Shown here: piece by piece, positions 8,929 through 17,410 of the stretch
Position numbering within the stretch: position 1 is the stretch's first letter
Layout: each line of letters opens with the position of its first letter
Assembly (NCBI RefSeq): GCF_041435095.1
Contig: NZ_CP108025.1
Location: 4,092,001 to 4,156,000 of the forward strand
Source of the DNA: Kitasatospora sp. NBC_00315
Lineage (GTDB): Bacteria > Actinomycetota > Actinomycetes > Streptomycetales > Streptomycetaceae
Length of the DNA stretch: 64,000 nucleotides
Direction: 5' to 3'
The notes under the pieces: generated by a model
Told to the model about the DNA's origin: nothing
What the model saw: only the letters and a program-made list of their open reading frames with translations
The model's database searches: none
Made by a program: the position numbers and the translations under genes

Positions 8929-9336
8929 CGGCCTCCGCGCGAGTGCGGCGATCGTCACAGTGGGCCGGGGGCGGCGCCGCCCTCGGCCGGGCGGCTCCCC
9001 GGGCCCGGAGCGAAGCCGGTTGTGGGGCCTTTCGCCCGAAAGGCCCCTGATCATCGGCCTTCCGGCCGGCGGCGCGGCGATTATCGGCCCTCCGACCGGG
9101 ACCACCGGCCGCCGCCCCCCGGCCGATACCGGTCTGGTATCAGCCTGCGGCCGACTCGGGATGTGCCGGGTGCGACCGGTAGCGTGTCCGCAAGCAGCGG
9201 GTGTGCCCGTTGCCCGCCTGCGGGCAGCCGTGGGGTCTGCGTCACAGAACCATCGTGGCGCGGGCGGCGTCACACAGAGCGTGCGGGGACACCTACGTCA
9301 CATCCTCACCGGCCGGTGAGGGAGAGGGTCGGAACT
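8929..9336. other. Intergenic region pbpA-pknB, where pknA would be expected
   Basis: 408 bp with no convincing gene. In mycobacteria a second kinase gene, pknA, lies here. The region holds a strong hairpin (9024-9047) and several short GGCC-rich palindromes, and should carry a promoter for pknB. The pknB ribosome site is GAGGGAGAGGG at 9318-9328. Confidence 0.45.
9024..9047. terminator. Hairpin after pbpA
   Basis: Perfect inverted repeat with arm GGGGCCTTTCG and a central CC. No T run follows, so it is a GC-rich hairpin terminator of the kind common in Streptomyces, or an RNA-processing or stability element between pbpA and pknB. Confidence 0.45.
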
Positions 9337-11430
9337 ATGGAAGAGCCTCGTCGCCTAGGCGGCAGGTACGAGCTCGGCGGCGTCCTCGGGCGCGGCGGCA
9401 TGGCCGAGGTGTACCTCGCCCATGACACCAGGCTCGGCCGTTCCGTCGCAGTGAAGACGCTCCGGGCCGACATGGCCCGGGATCCGTCGTTCCAGGCCCG
9501 CTTCCGCCGTGAGGCACAGTCCGCGGCGTCACTCAACCACCCCGCCATCGTCGCCGTGTACGACACCGGCGAGGACTACATCGACAACATCTCCATCCCG
9601 TACATCGTGATGGAGTACGTCGAGGGGTCCACCCTGCGCGAGCTGCTGCACTCCGGACGGCGCCTGCTGCCCGAGCGCGCGCTGGAGATGACGATCGGCA
9701 TCCTGCAGGCCCTGGAGTACTCGCACCGGGCCGGCATCGTGCACCGCGACATCAAGCCCGCCAACGTGATGCTCACCCGGCAGGGCAACGTCAAGGTCAT
9801 GGACTTCGGCATCGCCCGCGCGATGGGTGACGCCGGCATGACGATGACCCAGACCTCGGCCGTCATCGGCACCGCCCAGTACCTCTCCCCCGAGCAGGCC
9901 AAGGGCGAGCAGGTCGACGCGCGCTCCGACATCTACTCCACCGGGTGCCTGCTGTACGAGCTGCTCGCCGTGCGGCCGCCGTTCGTCGGCGACTCGCCCG
10001 TCGCGGTGGCCTACCAGCACGTCCGCGAGGAGGCCCAGCCGCCGTCGGTCTACGACCCCGAGCTGCGGCCCGAGATCGACGCGATCGTGCTGAAGGCGCT
10101 CACCAAGGACCGCGACTACCGCTACCAGAGCGCCGACGAGATGCGCGACGACATCGAGCGCTTCCTCGACGGCCTGCCGGTGGCGGCGGCCCAGCAGGCC
10201 GCCTACGGCATGGGCGCGGCCGGCGCGTACGGCTACGACCAGAACGGCCAGTACGCCCAGCACGACCCGTACGGCCAGACCAACATGCTGCCGCAGCAGG
10301 CCGGCGGCGGCCCCACCACGATGCTGCCGCAGGTCGGCTCCCCGCAGCAGGGCTACGGCCAGCAGGGCGGCTACCAGGACGACGGCTACCAGCAGTCCGG
10401 CGGTGGCAACGACGACGGGTACGGCCGGTCCGGCCGGCGCGGCGAGGATCCGCCGAAGAAGAGCAACACCTCCTGGATCGTGCTGGCCGTCGCGGCCGTG
10501 CTGGTCCTGGTCGGCACCTTCTTCGTCGCGCAGGCCATGTTCGGCGGCGGCAAGGGCAACACCGTGAAGGTGACCGCGCCGTCCCTGGTCGGCAAGAGCC
10601 TGGCCGACGCGAAGACGGCCGCGCAGGCGGCCGGTCCCAAGCTCGTGATCACCTCGGGCGACGCGGTGGCCTGCCCCGACACCAAGATCCAGAAGGACCA
10701 GGTCTGCACCCAGGACCCGGTCGCCGGGACCGAGGTCGCCGAGAGCGGCACCATCACGGTGCGGCTCTCCTCCGGCCCCGCCAAGGCGACCGTCCCCGGT
10801 GTCGTCGGCAAGTCCAAGGACGTCGCCACCAAGGCACTGCAGGACGCCGGGTTCGCGAACGTCAGCACCGAGTACAAGGACGACGACACCGCCCCGCTCG
10901 ACCAGGTGACCGCGCAGGACCCGCCGGCCAACAGCGCCGCCGACCCGCAGGCGCCGATCAAGCTGACGATCTCGCAGGGCAAGTCGAAGGTCGCCGTCCC
11001 CGGGGTGGTCAACCAGCAGGTCGCCGCCGCCACCCAGGCCCTGCAGGACGCCGGCTTCCAGGTCGACTCCAGCAAGACCGTCCCGACGACCGACCCGACC
11101 AAGATCGGCACCGTCGCCCAGCAGACCCCGACCGCCAACACCAAGGCCGCCACCGGCTCCAAGGTGACCCTGACGGTCTACAAGGCACCGGACAAGGTCA
11201 CCGTGCCCGCCGATCTCCGGGGCAAGCCCGTCAAGGACGCGATCGCCGAGCTGAAGAGCGCCGGGCTGCTCTGGAGCTTCGTGGGCGCCGGTGGTGACAA
11301 CAACAACATCGTCATCAACTACTCGCCCGGCCCCAACGAGCCGGTCGACGCCAACACCAGCATCCAGCTGCAGACGATGCCCGGTCCGAAAGGGAACGAT
11401 CCCGGGTCGCAGACCCCGACCAAGCCCTGA
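9337..11430 (+). CDS. pknB: PknB-type Ser/Thr protein kinase with four PASTA domains
   Basis: 697 residues. The cytosolic kinase domain (about 1-275) has the glycine loop LGRGGMAEVY, ATP-binding Lys40, the catalytic loop HRDIKPANV, DFGIA and SPEQ, so it should be active. A Gln/Tyr/Gly-rich juxtamembrane linker contains TNMLPQ and TTMLPQ, likely phosphorylation sites. One membrane helix (about 387-410) follows, then four extracellular PASTA repeats that bind muropeptides or lipid II. The frame is open upstream, but the family start is the ATG at 9337. It is the likely kinase for FhaA, FhaB, PbpA and the pseudokinase, opposed by PstP. It is the only kinase in this cluster. Confidence 0.96.
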   Translation: MEEPRRLGGRYELGGVLGRGGMAEVYLAHDTRLGRSVAVKTLRADMARDPSFQARFRREAQSAASLNHPAIVAVYDTGEDYIDNISIPYIVMEYVEGSTLRELLHSGRRLLPERALEMTIGILQALEYSHRAGIVHRDIKPANVMLTRQGNVKVMDFGIARAMGDAGMTMTQTSAVIGTAQYLSPEQAKGEQVDARSDIYSTGCLLYELLAVRPPFVGDSPVAVAYQHVREEAQPPSVYDPELRPEIDAIVLKALTKDRDYRYQSADEMRDDIERFLDGLPVAAAQQAAYGMGAAGAYGYDQNGQYAQHDPYGQTNMLPQQAGGGPTTMLPQVGSPQQGYGQQGGYQDDGYQQSGGGNDDGYGRSGRRGEDPPKKSNTSWIVLAVAAVLVLVGTFFVAQAMFGGGKGNTVKVTAPSLVGKSLADAKTAAQAAGPKLVITSGDAVACPDTKIQKDQVCTQDPVAGTEVAESGTITVRLSSGPAKATVPGVVGKSKDVATKALQDAGFANVSTEYKDDDTAPLDQVTAQDPPANSAADPQAPIKLTISQGKSKVAVPGVVNQQVAAATQALQDAGFQVDSSKTVPTTDPTKIGTVAQQTPTANTKAATGSKVTLTVYKAPDKVTVPADLRGKPVKDAIAELKSAGLLWSFVGAGGDNNNIVINYSPGPNEPVDANTSIQLQTMPGPKGNDPGSQTPTKP

Positions 11431-11435
11431 CCACT

Positions 11436-11459
11436 GAGACCGGGGCCTCCCCCGGTCTC
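11436..11459 (+). terminator. Hairpin 3' of pknB
   Basis: Inverted repeat with arm GAGACCGGGG and a 4-nt loop, six bases after the pknB stop. There is no T tract. It probably acts with the next hairpin as a two-part terminator. Confidence 0.6.
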
Positions 11460-11471
11460 GGGCCGGCCGAC

Positions 11472-11508
11472 AGGGGCCGTCGGCGCCGATCAGGCGCCGG
11501 CGGCCCCT
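11472..11508. terminator. 16-bp hairpin between convergent pknB and oxidoreductase genes
   Basis: Arm AGGGGCCGTCGGCGCC, loop GATCA and a matching arm (one G-T pair). Lying between convergent genes, it should terminate in both directions. Confidence 0.65.
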
Positions 11509-11557
11509 GCGCCGTTCCCCGGCCGGAGCGGGCGGCCCCGCGACGGCCGCCCGGGCG

Positions 11558-12535
11558 CTACGGCGCCACCCGCAGCACCAGCTTCCCCTGCACCCGGCCG
11601 GTCTCCCCCAGCGCGTGCGCCCTGGCCGCGTCCGCCAGCGGCAGCTCGGCCGCGATGTGCGCCCGGAGCCTGCCCTCGGCCGCCAGGGCCGCCACCGACC
11701 GCAGGCCGGCGGTGTCCGGCTCGACCAGCATGAACCCGGCCCGGACACCTCGGGCGGCCGCCTCGGGCCGCAGCGCGTCGTCCTGCGGGGTGGTCAGCGA
11801 GACCAGCGTCCCGCCGTCCCGGACCAGGGGCAGCGAGCGAGCGCCGTAGTCACCGCCGACCGTGTCCAGCACGATGTCGACCTGGCCCACCGACTCCCGG
11901 ACGGCCTGCGCGAAGTCGCCCGCCGTGTAGTCGATCACCTCGTCCGCGCCGAGCTCCCGGACGAACGCGTGCTTGCCCGCGGACGCCGTCCCGATCACCG
12001 ACAGCCCCAGCGCCTTGGCGATCTGCACCGCCAGGTGGCCCACCCCGCCCGCCGCCGCGTGGATCAGCACCCGCTGGCCCGGCCGGGCCCGCGCCCGGTC
12101 GACGAACGCCTGCCAGACCGTCAGCGCGCCCAGCGGCAGCGCGGCCGCCCCGGCATGGTCGATCCCGGCCGGCCTGCGGACGAAGCGCCGCCCCGGCGCG
12201 GTCACGTACTCGGCGTACCCGCCCAGCAGGTGCGGGTAGTCGAGCATCCCGAAGACCTCGTCGCCGGGCTGAAGGACCGTCACGCCCCAGCCGACCGCCT
12301 CGACGACCCCCGACACGTCGTGTCCGAGCACGAACGGCGGCTCGGCCCGCAGCAGCCCGCCGAACGCCCGGGTCTTGTAGTCGGTCGGGTTGACCCCGGC
12401 CGCGTGCACCCGGACCAGCACCTCGCCCGCGCGCGGGACCGGCCGCGCCACCTCGACCGGTTGCAGCACCTCCGGCCCGCCGAGCCGCCGCTGCCCGACC
12501 GCGCGCATGGTCCGCTCCGATGCCCCACTGCTCAT
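11558..12535 (-). CDS. Zinc-independent quinone oxidoreductase (MDR family, NADP-dependent)
   Basis: 325-residue medium-chain dehydrogenase/reductase. N-terminal GroES-like fold (GEVLVRVHAAGVNPTDYKTR, GHDVSGVVEAVG, GDEVFGM), then a Rossmann domain with the nucleotide-binding motif HAAAGGVGHLAVQIAKALG. The Cys ligands of zinc-dependent alcohol dehydrogenases are missing, so it belongs to the quinone-reductase/enoyl-reductase branch. Substrate unknown. Start chosen at MSSGASERT because GAGGAGC lies 5 nt upstream; the longer frame to 12682 is Arg/Pro-rich and unsupported. It separates pknB from the sortase genes, and nothing ties it to the cell-wall cluster. Confidence 0.9.
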   Translation of the reverse strand: MSSGASERTMRAVGQRRLGGPEVLQPVEVARPVPRAGEVLVRVHAAGVNPTDYKTRAFGGLLRAEPPFVLGHDVSGVVEAVGWGVTVLQPGDEVFGMLDYPHLLGGYAEYVTAPGRRFVRRPAGIDHAGAAALPLGALTVWQAFVDRARARPGQRVLIHAAAGGVGHLAVQIAKALGLSVIGTASAGKHAFVRELGADEVIDYTAGDFAQAVRESVGQVDIVLDTVGGDYGARSLPLVRDGGTLVSLTTPQDDALRPEAAARGVRAGFMLVEPDTAGLRSVAALAAEGRLRAHIAAELPLADAARAHALGETGRVQGKLVLRVAP

Positions 12536-12760
12536 ACCGTGCTCCTCACAAGGGAAGTGTCCGACCGAGGGGAAGTCCTCGACCGCGCGACGGCGCCCGA
12601 CCGCGGGAAGGCGCCGAGGGGCGTCGTGCCCGGAGGGGCGTCGTGGCGGCCCGGGAACCGCTCCCGCGCCGATCACCCGCACGGGTGACCGGGCAGCCGC
12701 CGGCGGGCCCCCTGGGCGGTCCCGGGGGCGGTCCGGGGGCGGTCCGCGGGCGGTCCGGGA

Positions 12761-13564
12761 TCACCCGAGCTCGGGCGGCGGGGTGCGGGCGGCGTCCACC
12801 GGATCCACCCGTACCAGGCTGCCCCAGACCGCCATCCGGTAGCGCGAGGTGTACACCGGCGTGCAGGTCGTCAACGTGATGTAGCGCCCGGGGGAGTGAT
12901 ACGAGGAGCCCACCGGCACCGGCGCGACCACACCCGTGTCGTACTTCGAGGTCTCCGGCAGCGTGTCGTCGACCCGGTAGACGTACCAGCTGTCCCGCGT
13001 CTCGACCACGACCGCGTCACCCGGCTTCACCGCGTCCAGGTCGTGGAACTTCGCGCCGTGCCCGTCCCGGTGCGCGGCCAGCGCGAAGTTGCCCTCCGCG
13101 TCCCAGGGCATCGCGGCCTTGTACGGCGTCTCGTAGACCCCTGCCACGCCCTCCGCCAGGGTGTCGGCGTCCGTGCCCATCCGGATCAGCACCTGGTAGT
13201 CCCGGCCCATCGCCGGCACGTGCAGGAACCCGACCCCGTCACCGGCGGCGTAGGTGCGCGGGGCGGACGCCCCGTCACCGGCCGGGCCGGCCGGCGCCGT
13301 CCAGGAACCGCGCAGCCGGTCCGACGCGCGGTCGGCGCTCCGGTCGGCCTGCACGTTCGTCCACCAGAGGGAGTACGCGGCGAACAGTGCCAGCAGCAGC
13401 CCGACGGTGATCAGCAGTTCGCCGAACAGCCCCAGCAGCGCCATGGGGCGGCTGCGGACCCGCCCCGGCGGGCGGACCCCGGCGCCGTCCCCGGAGCCCT
13501 CACCCGGCCCCTCCCCGGGCCGCGTCGCGTCCTCGTCCGCCGGACCGATCGACTGGTGGCTCAC
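12761..13564 (-). CDS. srtE2: Class E sortase, short paralogue (SrtE2-like)
   Basis: 267-residue cysteine transpeptidase that attaches surface proteins with LAxTG-type signals to peptidoglycan. Cytosolic N-terminus of about 40 residues, membrane helix (about 42-65, LLGLFGELLITVGLLLALFAAYSLWW) and extracellular sortase domain with catalytic His165 (AAHRDGH), Cys234 (TLTTC) and Arg243 (SRYR). GTG start at 13564 chosen for AAGGCGG about 8 nt upstream; a later Met lies just before the helix. In S. coelicolor the paired class E sortases next to the PknB-type kinase gene anchor long chaplins for aerial growth. Placed 53 nt after srtE1. Confidence 0.92.
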   Translation of the reverse strand: MSHQSIGPADEDATRPGEGPGEGSGDGAGVRPPGRVRSRPMALLGLFGELLITVGLLLALFAAYSLWWTNVQADRSADRASDRLRGSWTAPAGPAGDGASAPRTYAAGDGVGFLHVPAMGRDYQVLIRMGTDADTLAEGVAGVYETPYKAAMPWDAEGNFALAAHRDGHGAKFHDLDAVKPGDAVVVETRDSWYVYRVDDTLPETSKYDTGVVAPVPVGSSYHSPGRYITLTTCTPVYTSRYRMAVWGSLVRVDPVDAARTPPPELG

Positions 13565-13617
13565 GCTGTACCGCCTTGCTGGTGCTCGGGGCCCGCTGCC
13601 GGGTCTGCGGCGGCCTG

Positions 13618-14709
13618 CTAACCGCCCGTCAGTGCGGCGGGCTTGCCCTGACTGCGCGGCCGCTCGTCGACCATCTTGCCAAAGACGATCAGCCGGTACT
13701 TGGAGGTGAACTCCGGTGTACAGGTGGTCAGAGTGATGTACCGGCCCGGCTGGGCGAACCCGGAGCCCTTCGGCACCGGCTGGATCACGCTGACGTTCGA
13801 CGGCGGCGTCTGCGGGATCGTGCTGGTCACCTCGTACGTGTAGAACGAGGTCGCGGTCTCCACGACGACCTTGTCGCCCTTGGAGAGCTTGTTGATGTAG
13901 CGGAACGGCTCGCCGTGGGTGTTGCGGTGCGCGGCCAGCGAGAAGTTGCCCGACTTGTCGGCCGGCATCGCGGTGCCGGGGTAGTGGCCGACCAGGCCCT
14001 TGTCCAGCACCTGCGCCTTGCCCGTGCCCTCGGCGATCGGGAAGGTCAGGCCCAGCTTGGGCAGGTAGATGATGGCGAAGCCCTGGCCCGGGGCGAACAC
14101 CCCGGCCTGGTTCGGATCCGCCGGCTTCCCCGCGTCGGGCTGCTGGCCCGCCGCGTCGAACTGCTGCTCCAGCTGGCTGCGCGCGCCGCTCGCGGCCGCG
14201 TCCGCCTGCACGTTCGTCCACCACAGCTGGTACGAGACGAAGAGCAGCATCACCACGCCGAGCGATATGCACAGCTCGCCGAGCATCCGCGCGGCCACCA
14301 CGCCGGTCGTCTCCTTGGGGCGCGCCCCTCCCCCGGGCGCCCGGCCCCGGGCCCGGCGCCGCCCGCTGCCGGAGCGCACCGACAGCCGCCCCCGGGCGGC
14401 CCGACGGCGCTCGGCCCGGCCGCCGCCCGGCGGGGCGTGGCCGAGCGCGGCCTCCGGGATCGTGCGCAGCTGGAGTGTCTGGTCGGCCAGCCACGGGTAC
14501 TCGGGCACGGCGTCGCCGGCCTCCGGCCGGTAGGGCTCGTAGACGCCCCAGCCGTCCGGGTCCACGACGGCGTCGGCGCCGTCCAGGCCGAGCCCGTCCG
14601 CGGGGTGACCGCCCGCCGCGTCCCGGTACGCGCCGGGCCCCTCGCCCGGTCCGCCGCCGAAGGGGCCGGCCCCGGCCTGGTGGCGCCCCTCCGGACGCAC
14701 CGCCGTCAC
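13618..14709 (-). CDS. srtE1: Class E sortase with long cytosolic N-terminus (SrtE1-like)
   Basis: 363 residues. An extended disordered cytosolic region (about 1-140, Gly/Arg/Pro-rich with acidic patches) precedes the membrane helix (about 145-165, MLGELCISLGVVMLLFVSYQLWW) and a sortase domain with His261, Cys330 (TLTTC) and Arg339 (SKYR). Catalytically complete. The GTG start is only 5 nt after the stop of the glutamine amidotransferase gene, suggesting translational coupling. Both sortases share the WWTNVQAD motif after the helix, evidence of tandem duplication. Confidence 0.92.
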   Translation of the reverse strand: MTAVRPEGRHQAGAGPFGGGPGEGPGAYRDAAGGHPADGLGLDGADAVVDPDGWGVYEPYRPEAGDAVPEYPWLADQTLQLRTIPEAALGHAPPGGGRAERRRAARGRLSVRSGSGRRRARGRAPGGGARPKETTGVVAARMLGELCISLGVVMLLFVSYQLWWTNVQADAAASGARSQLEQQFDAAGQQPDAGKPADPNQAGVFAPGQGFAIIYLPKLGLTFPIAEGTGKAQVLDKGLVGHYPGTAMPADKSGNFSLAAHRNTHGEPFRYINKLSKGDKVVVETATSFYTYEVTSTIPQTPPSNVSVIQPVPKGSGFAQPGRYITLTTCTPEFTSKYRLIVFGKMVDERPRSQGKPAALTGG

Positions 14710-14714
14710 GGCGC

Positions 14715-15380
14715 TCAGCCCCGGCCGATCACCGGCGCGAGGCCGGCCGACCGCCCGACTGCCGCCGGGTCACCGCACTCCGCCAGCCAGTTGGCCAGCA
14801 TCCGGTGCCCGCCCTCGGTGAGCACCGACTCGGGGTGGAACTGCACGCCCTCCACCAACAGCTCGCGGTGGCGCAGGCCCATGATCACGCCGCTCTCCGT
14901 CCGTGAGGTCACCACCAGCTCGCCCGGCACCGTGGCCGGCTCCACCGCCAGTGAGTGGTAGCGGGTCGCCGTCATCGGCGACGGCAGCCCCTCGAAGACC
15001 CCGCCGTCCTCGTGGAACACCGCCGAGGTCTTGCCGTGCAGCAGCTCGGGTGCCCGGCCGACCACGGCGCCGTAGGCCACCGCGATCGACTGCAGGCCCA
15101 GGCAGACCCCGAACACGGGCAGCCCGATCCGGGCGCAGTGGTGCACCATCTCGATGCAGACCCCGGCCTCCTCCGGCGCCCCCGGGCCGGGGGAGAGCAG
15201 CACGCCGTCGAAGCCGGCCGGATCCTGCGCGCGGCGCACCGCGTGGTCGACCGTCACCTCGTCGTTGCGCACCACCTCGCAGGTGGCGCCCAGTTGGTAG
15301 AGGTACTGGACCAGGTTGAAAACGAAGCTGTCGTAGTTGTCCACGACGAGGATGCGGGGCGAGGTGGCCTGGGTGGTCAT
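14715..15380 (-). CDS. pabA: Glutamine amidotransferase, aminodeoxychorismate/anthranilate synthase component II
   Basis: 221-residue class I glutamine amidotransferase supplying ammonia for p-aminobenzoate (folate) or anthranilate (tryptophan) synthesis. Motifs: ILVVDNYDSFVFNLVQYL at the N-terminus, LLSPGPGAPEEAG, nucleophile Cys93 (FGVCLGLQS), and His182/Glu184 (FHPES). The catalytic triad is complete. The synthase subunit is not nearby. In M. tuberculosis the orthologue (Rv0013) sits at the same place between a DUF881 gene and pknB. It is the likely lead gene of the unit running into srtE1 and srtE2. PabA and TrpG roles cannot be separated by sequence. Confidence 0.92.
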   Translation of the reverse strand: MTTQATSPRILVVDNYDSFVFNLVQYLYQLGATCEVVRNDEVTVDHAVRRAQDPAGFDGVLLSPGPGAPEEAGVCIEMVHHCARIGLPVFGVCLGLQSIAVAYGAVVGRAPELLHGKTSAVFHEDGGVFEGLPSPMTATRYHSLAVEPATVPGELVVTSRTESGVIMGLRHRELLVEGVQFHPESVLTEGGHRMLANWLAECGDPAAVGRSAGLAPVIGRG

Positions 15381-15435
15381 GCGCGCGCTACTCCGGTGTG
15401 ATGCGGGGCTGGGGGATGGAGGGCAGGACCGCCGG

Positions 15436-15606
15436 TCAGCCGGCGCCTCCGCCGTCCACCGTGACGTCGCCGAAGGGCAGCAGCGGCTCCGCCCACGGGA
15501 AGACGTACTGGAACAGCACGTAGACCACCCCCAGTACGAGGAGCAGCGCGAGGACGGCCCGGACCAGGGTGTTCCCCGGCAGATGGCGCCAGATCCAGCC
15601 GTACAT
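15436..15606 (-). CDS. Small membrane protein, 56 residues
   Basis: Begins MYGWIWRHLPGNTLVRA, then one strong membrane helix (about 16-38, LALLLVLGVVYVLFQYVF), then a short acidic/Gly tail ending GDVTVDGGGAG. A good ribosome site (GAGGGAG) lies 6 nt before the ATG, and third codon positions are almost all G or C. It lies 55 nt upstream of pabA on the same strand. I recognise it only as a small protein often seen here in Streptomyces; its function is unknown, though the surroundings suggest the membrane or division site. Confidence 0.8.
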   Translation of the reverse strand: MYGWIWRHLPGNTLVRAVLALLLVLGVVYVLFQYVFPWAEPLLPFGDVTVDGGGAG

Positions 15607-15763
15607 GGTGCTCCCTCGACGTAAAGGTTGGGCTCAAGACTAGACCTCGTGACGCGGCGGCACGGCGCCTGTCGCCCGCCCAGGCCCTCGGCCGACGCCT
15701 CCGCCGCCGCCCGCGCCGCCGCGAACGGCTCCCGCGGGCCCGCCGCGCGTGGCGGCGCTCCCG

Positions 15764-16534
15764 CTACTGCCCGGTCGCCGAGCGCAGGTCAACCGTCCCC
15801 GAGTACCCCGGGACGGACAGCTCCCCGCTCTCCTGGACCTTCCAGCCCAGCCCGTACGCCTGCACGTACTGCAGGTAGTTGCGGATCGTCGGATCCGCCT
15901 CCACCGCCGAGCGCAGCCCGTCCGTGCGACCCACCGCCCTGATCACGTACGGCGGTGAGTACACCCGGCCCTGGAGCAGCAGCGTGTTGCCGACGCAGCG
16001 CACCGCGCTGGTCGCGATCAGCCGCTGGTCCATCACCTGGATCCCCTCGGCGCCGCCCCGCCACAGCGCGTTGACGACCGCCTGGATGTCCTGCTGGTGG
16101 ATGACCAGGTCGTTGACACCGGGAGCCGGGACGCCGGGGATCCGGGCGGTGGCGTTCGGCGGCGCGTCGTTGAGCGTGACGGTCAGCCCCGGGCCCTGCA
16201 GCGGCTCCAGCGCGGAGCTCTGCTGGAGCTCGCCGAGCCGGGCGGTGTCCGCCGGGCTGCGGCCCTGCTGCTCCCCCAGCTGCTGCGAGCGGTCCTGGAG
16301 GTCGGCCAGCTGTGCCTGCGCCTGCTGGTTCTGCGCGCTGCGCTGGCGTATGACGTCGCTCAGGCGCAGCAGCGAGTTGTCCGTCCGCAGATCGGTCCCC
16401 CGGGCCGCGTGCGCGCTCACGTAGAAGAGCAACCCGGCCAGGGCGAAGACGGTGCAGGTCAGGGCACGCCCGACAATTCGGGTCCCGGCGGCGCGAGTGG
16501 GAGCCGGTTCAGGGTGAATCGACAAATTCGTCAC
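15764..16534 (-). CDS. DUF881 family membrane protein
   Basis: 256 residues. An N-terminal membrane helix (about 24-44) is followed by an extracellular coiled coil (about 55-105, rich in Gln, Leu, Arg) and the DUF881 globular domain (GPGLTVTLNDAP, NDLVIHQQDIQAVVNALW, GAEGIQVMDQRL). The architecture resembles small divisome scaffold proteins. Role unknown, but it is divergent from crgA, as in mycobacteria (Rv0012 next to Rv0011c), so a link to septum formation is plausible. GTG start with AAGGAGAT 9-10 nt upstream. Confidence 0.92.
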   Translation of the reverse strand: MTNLSIHPEPAPTRAAGTRIVGRALTCTVFALAGLLFYVSAHAARGTDLRTDNSLLRLSDVIRQRSAQNQQAQAQLADLQDRSQQLGEQQGRSPADTARLGELQQSSALEPLQGPGLTVTLNDAPPNATARIPGVPAPGVNDLVIHQQDIQAVVNALWRGGAEGIQVMDQRLIATSAVRCVGNTLLLQGRVYSPPYVIRAVGRTDGLRSAVEADPTIRNYLQYVQAYGLGWKVQESGELSVPGYSGTVDLRSATGQ

Positions 16535-16738
16535 CGTACCCTTATCTCCTTCGGACCCGCCGAACCACTACGCTAACGGACGCCGGTGGCATGTGCGGAG
16601 TGCCCTGGCAGGTACGCCCCTGGGTCCACCCGGAGTGTTCCTGCCGTCAGCCCCCCGCACCACCCGGTCCAGCCCCACCGCCGCCCCGCCCCGCTGCACC
16701 CTGCGCGGTCTCACAGCGCATCGACAGGAGAGCTCCTC

Positions 16739-16993
16739 GTGCCGAAGTCTCGACTCCGCAAGAAGTCCGACTACACCCCGCCGCCGTCCACGACGACCGC
16801 GGTGAAGCTCAGCTCAGGCCGCAGCTGGGTCGCCCCGCTGATGCTGGCGCTGTTCCTGGTCGGCCTGGTGTGGATCGTCACCTATTACGTGACGAGCGGC
16901 AGCTACCCGGTGGAGAGCTGGCGCAACTGGAACATCCTGGTGGGCTTCGGCTTCATCGCAGCGGGGTTCGGCGTCTCCACCCAGTGGAAGTAG
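16739..16993 (+). CDS. crgA: Cell division protein CrgA
   Basis: 84-residue protein with two membrane helices (about 32-54 and 62-80) after a basic cytosolic N-terminus (starting [16 protein letters not shown]). CrgA is an actinobacterial divisome protein. In Streptomyces it coordinates growth and septation of aerial hyphae; in mycobacteria it binds FtsZ, FtsI and FtsQ. The 84-residue length is that of the Streptomyces protein. The frame is open further upstream, but AGGAGAG at 16726-16732 and homology fix the GTG start. It is divergent from the DUF881 gene across about 200 bp. Confidence 0.95.
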   Translation: MPKSRLRKKSDYTPPPSTTTAVKLSSGRSWVAPLMLALFLVGLVWIVTYYVTSGSYPVESWRNWNILVGFGFIAAGFGVSTQWK

Positions 16994-17410
16994 CGTCCCG
17001 GATCCGCTGAGCCCGGGCGTCCGCACGGGCGCGGCACACCGGTTCTGCGCCCGCCCGTTCGCCGGGCCGCGCCGCCGTCCGGGTTGCGCCACAGCGCCGC
17101 CGACCTCCGGTCCGCTCCCGCGCCGGTCCGGCCGGGTGCACGCCGTCGGACGGTGAGCCGCGCCCGCTGTCGCTCCCGCACGTCCGCGGCCGCCTCGGCC
17201 GGCCGCCTCACCGCGGCCGCCGCCGGGCGGCGCCGAGGGCTGCCCGGCGTCCTGCTCCGTCTGCCGTGCCGTGCTGGTCGGCGCCGCCGTCCGGGGCGCG
17301 GTGAGGCCGGGCAGCAGGGAGGCCGGGGAGGCCCGGAGCCACCGTGCGGACAGGGCACGCCCCCGGCGCGCGGCGCCCGCCGACTAGCGGGCACCGGTCA
17401 CACCGTCTGC

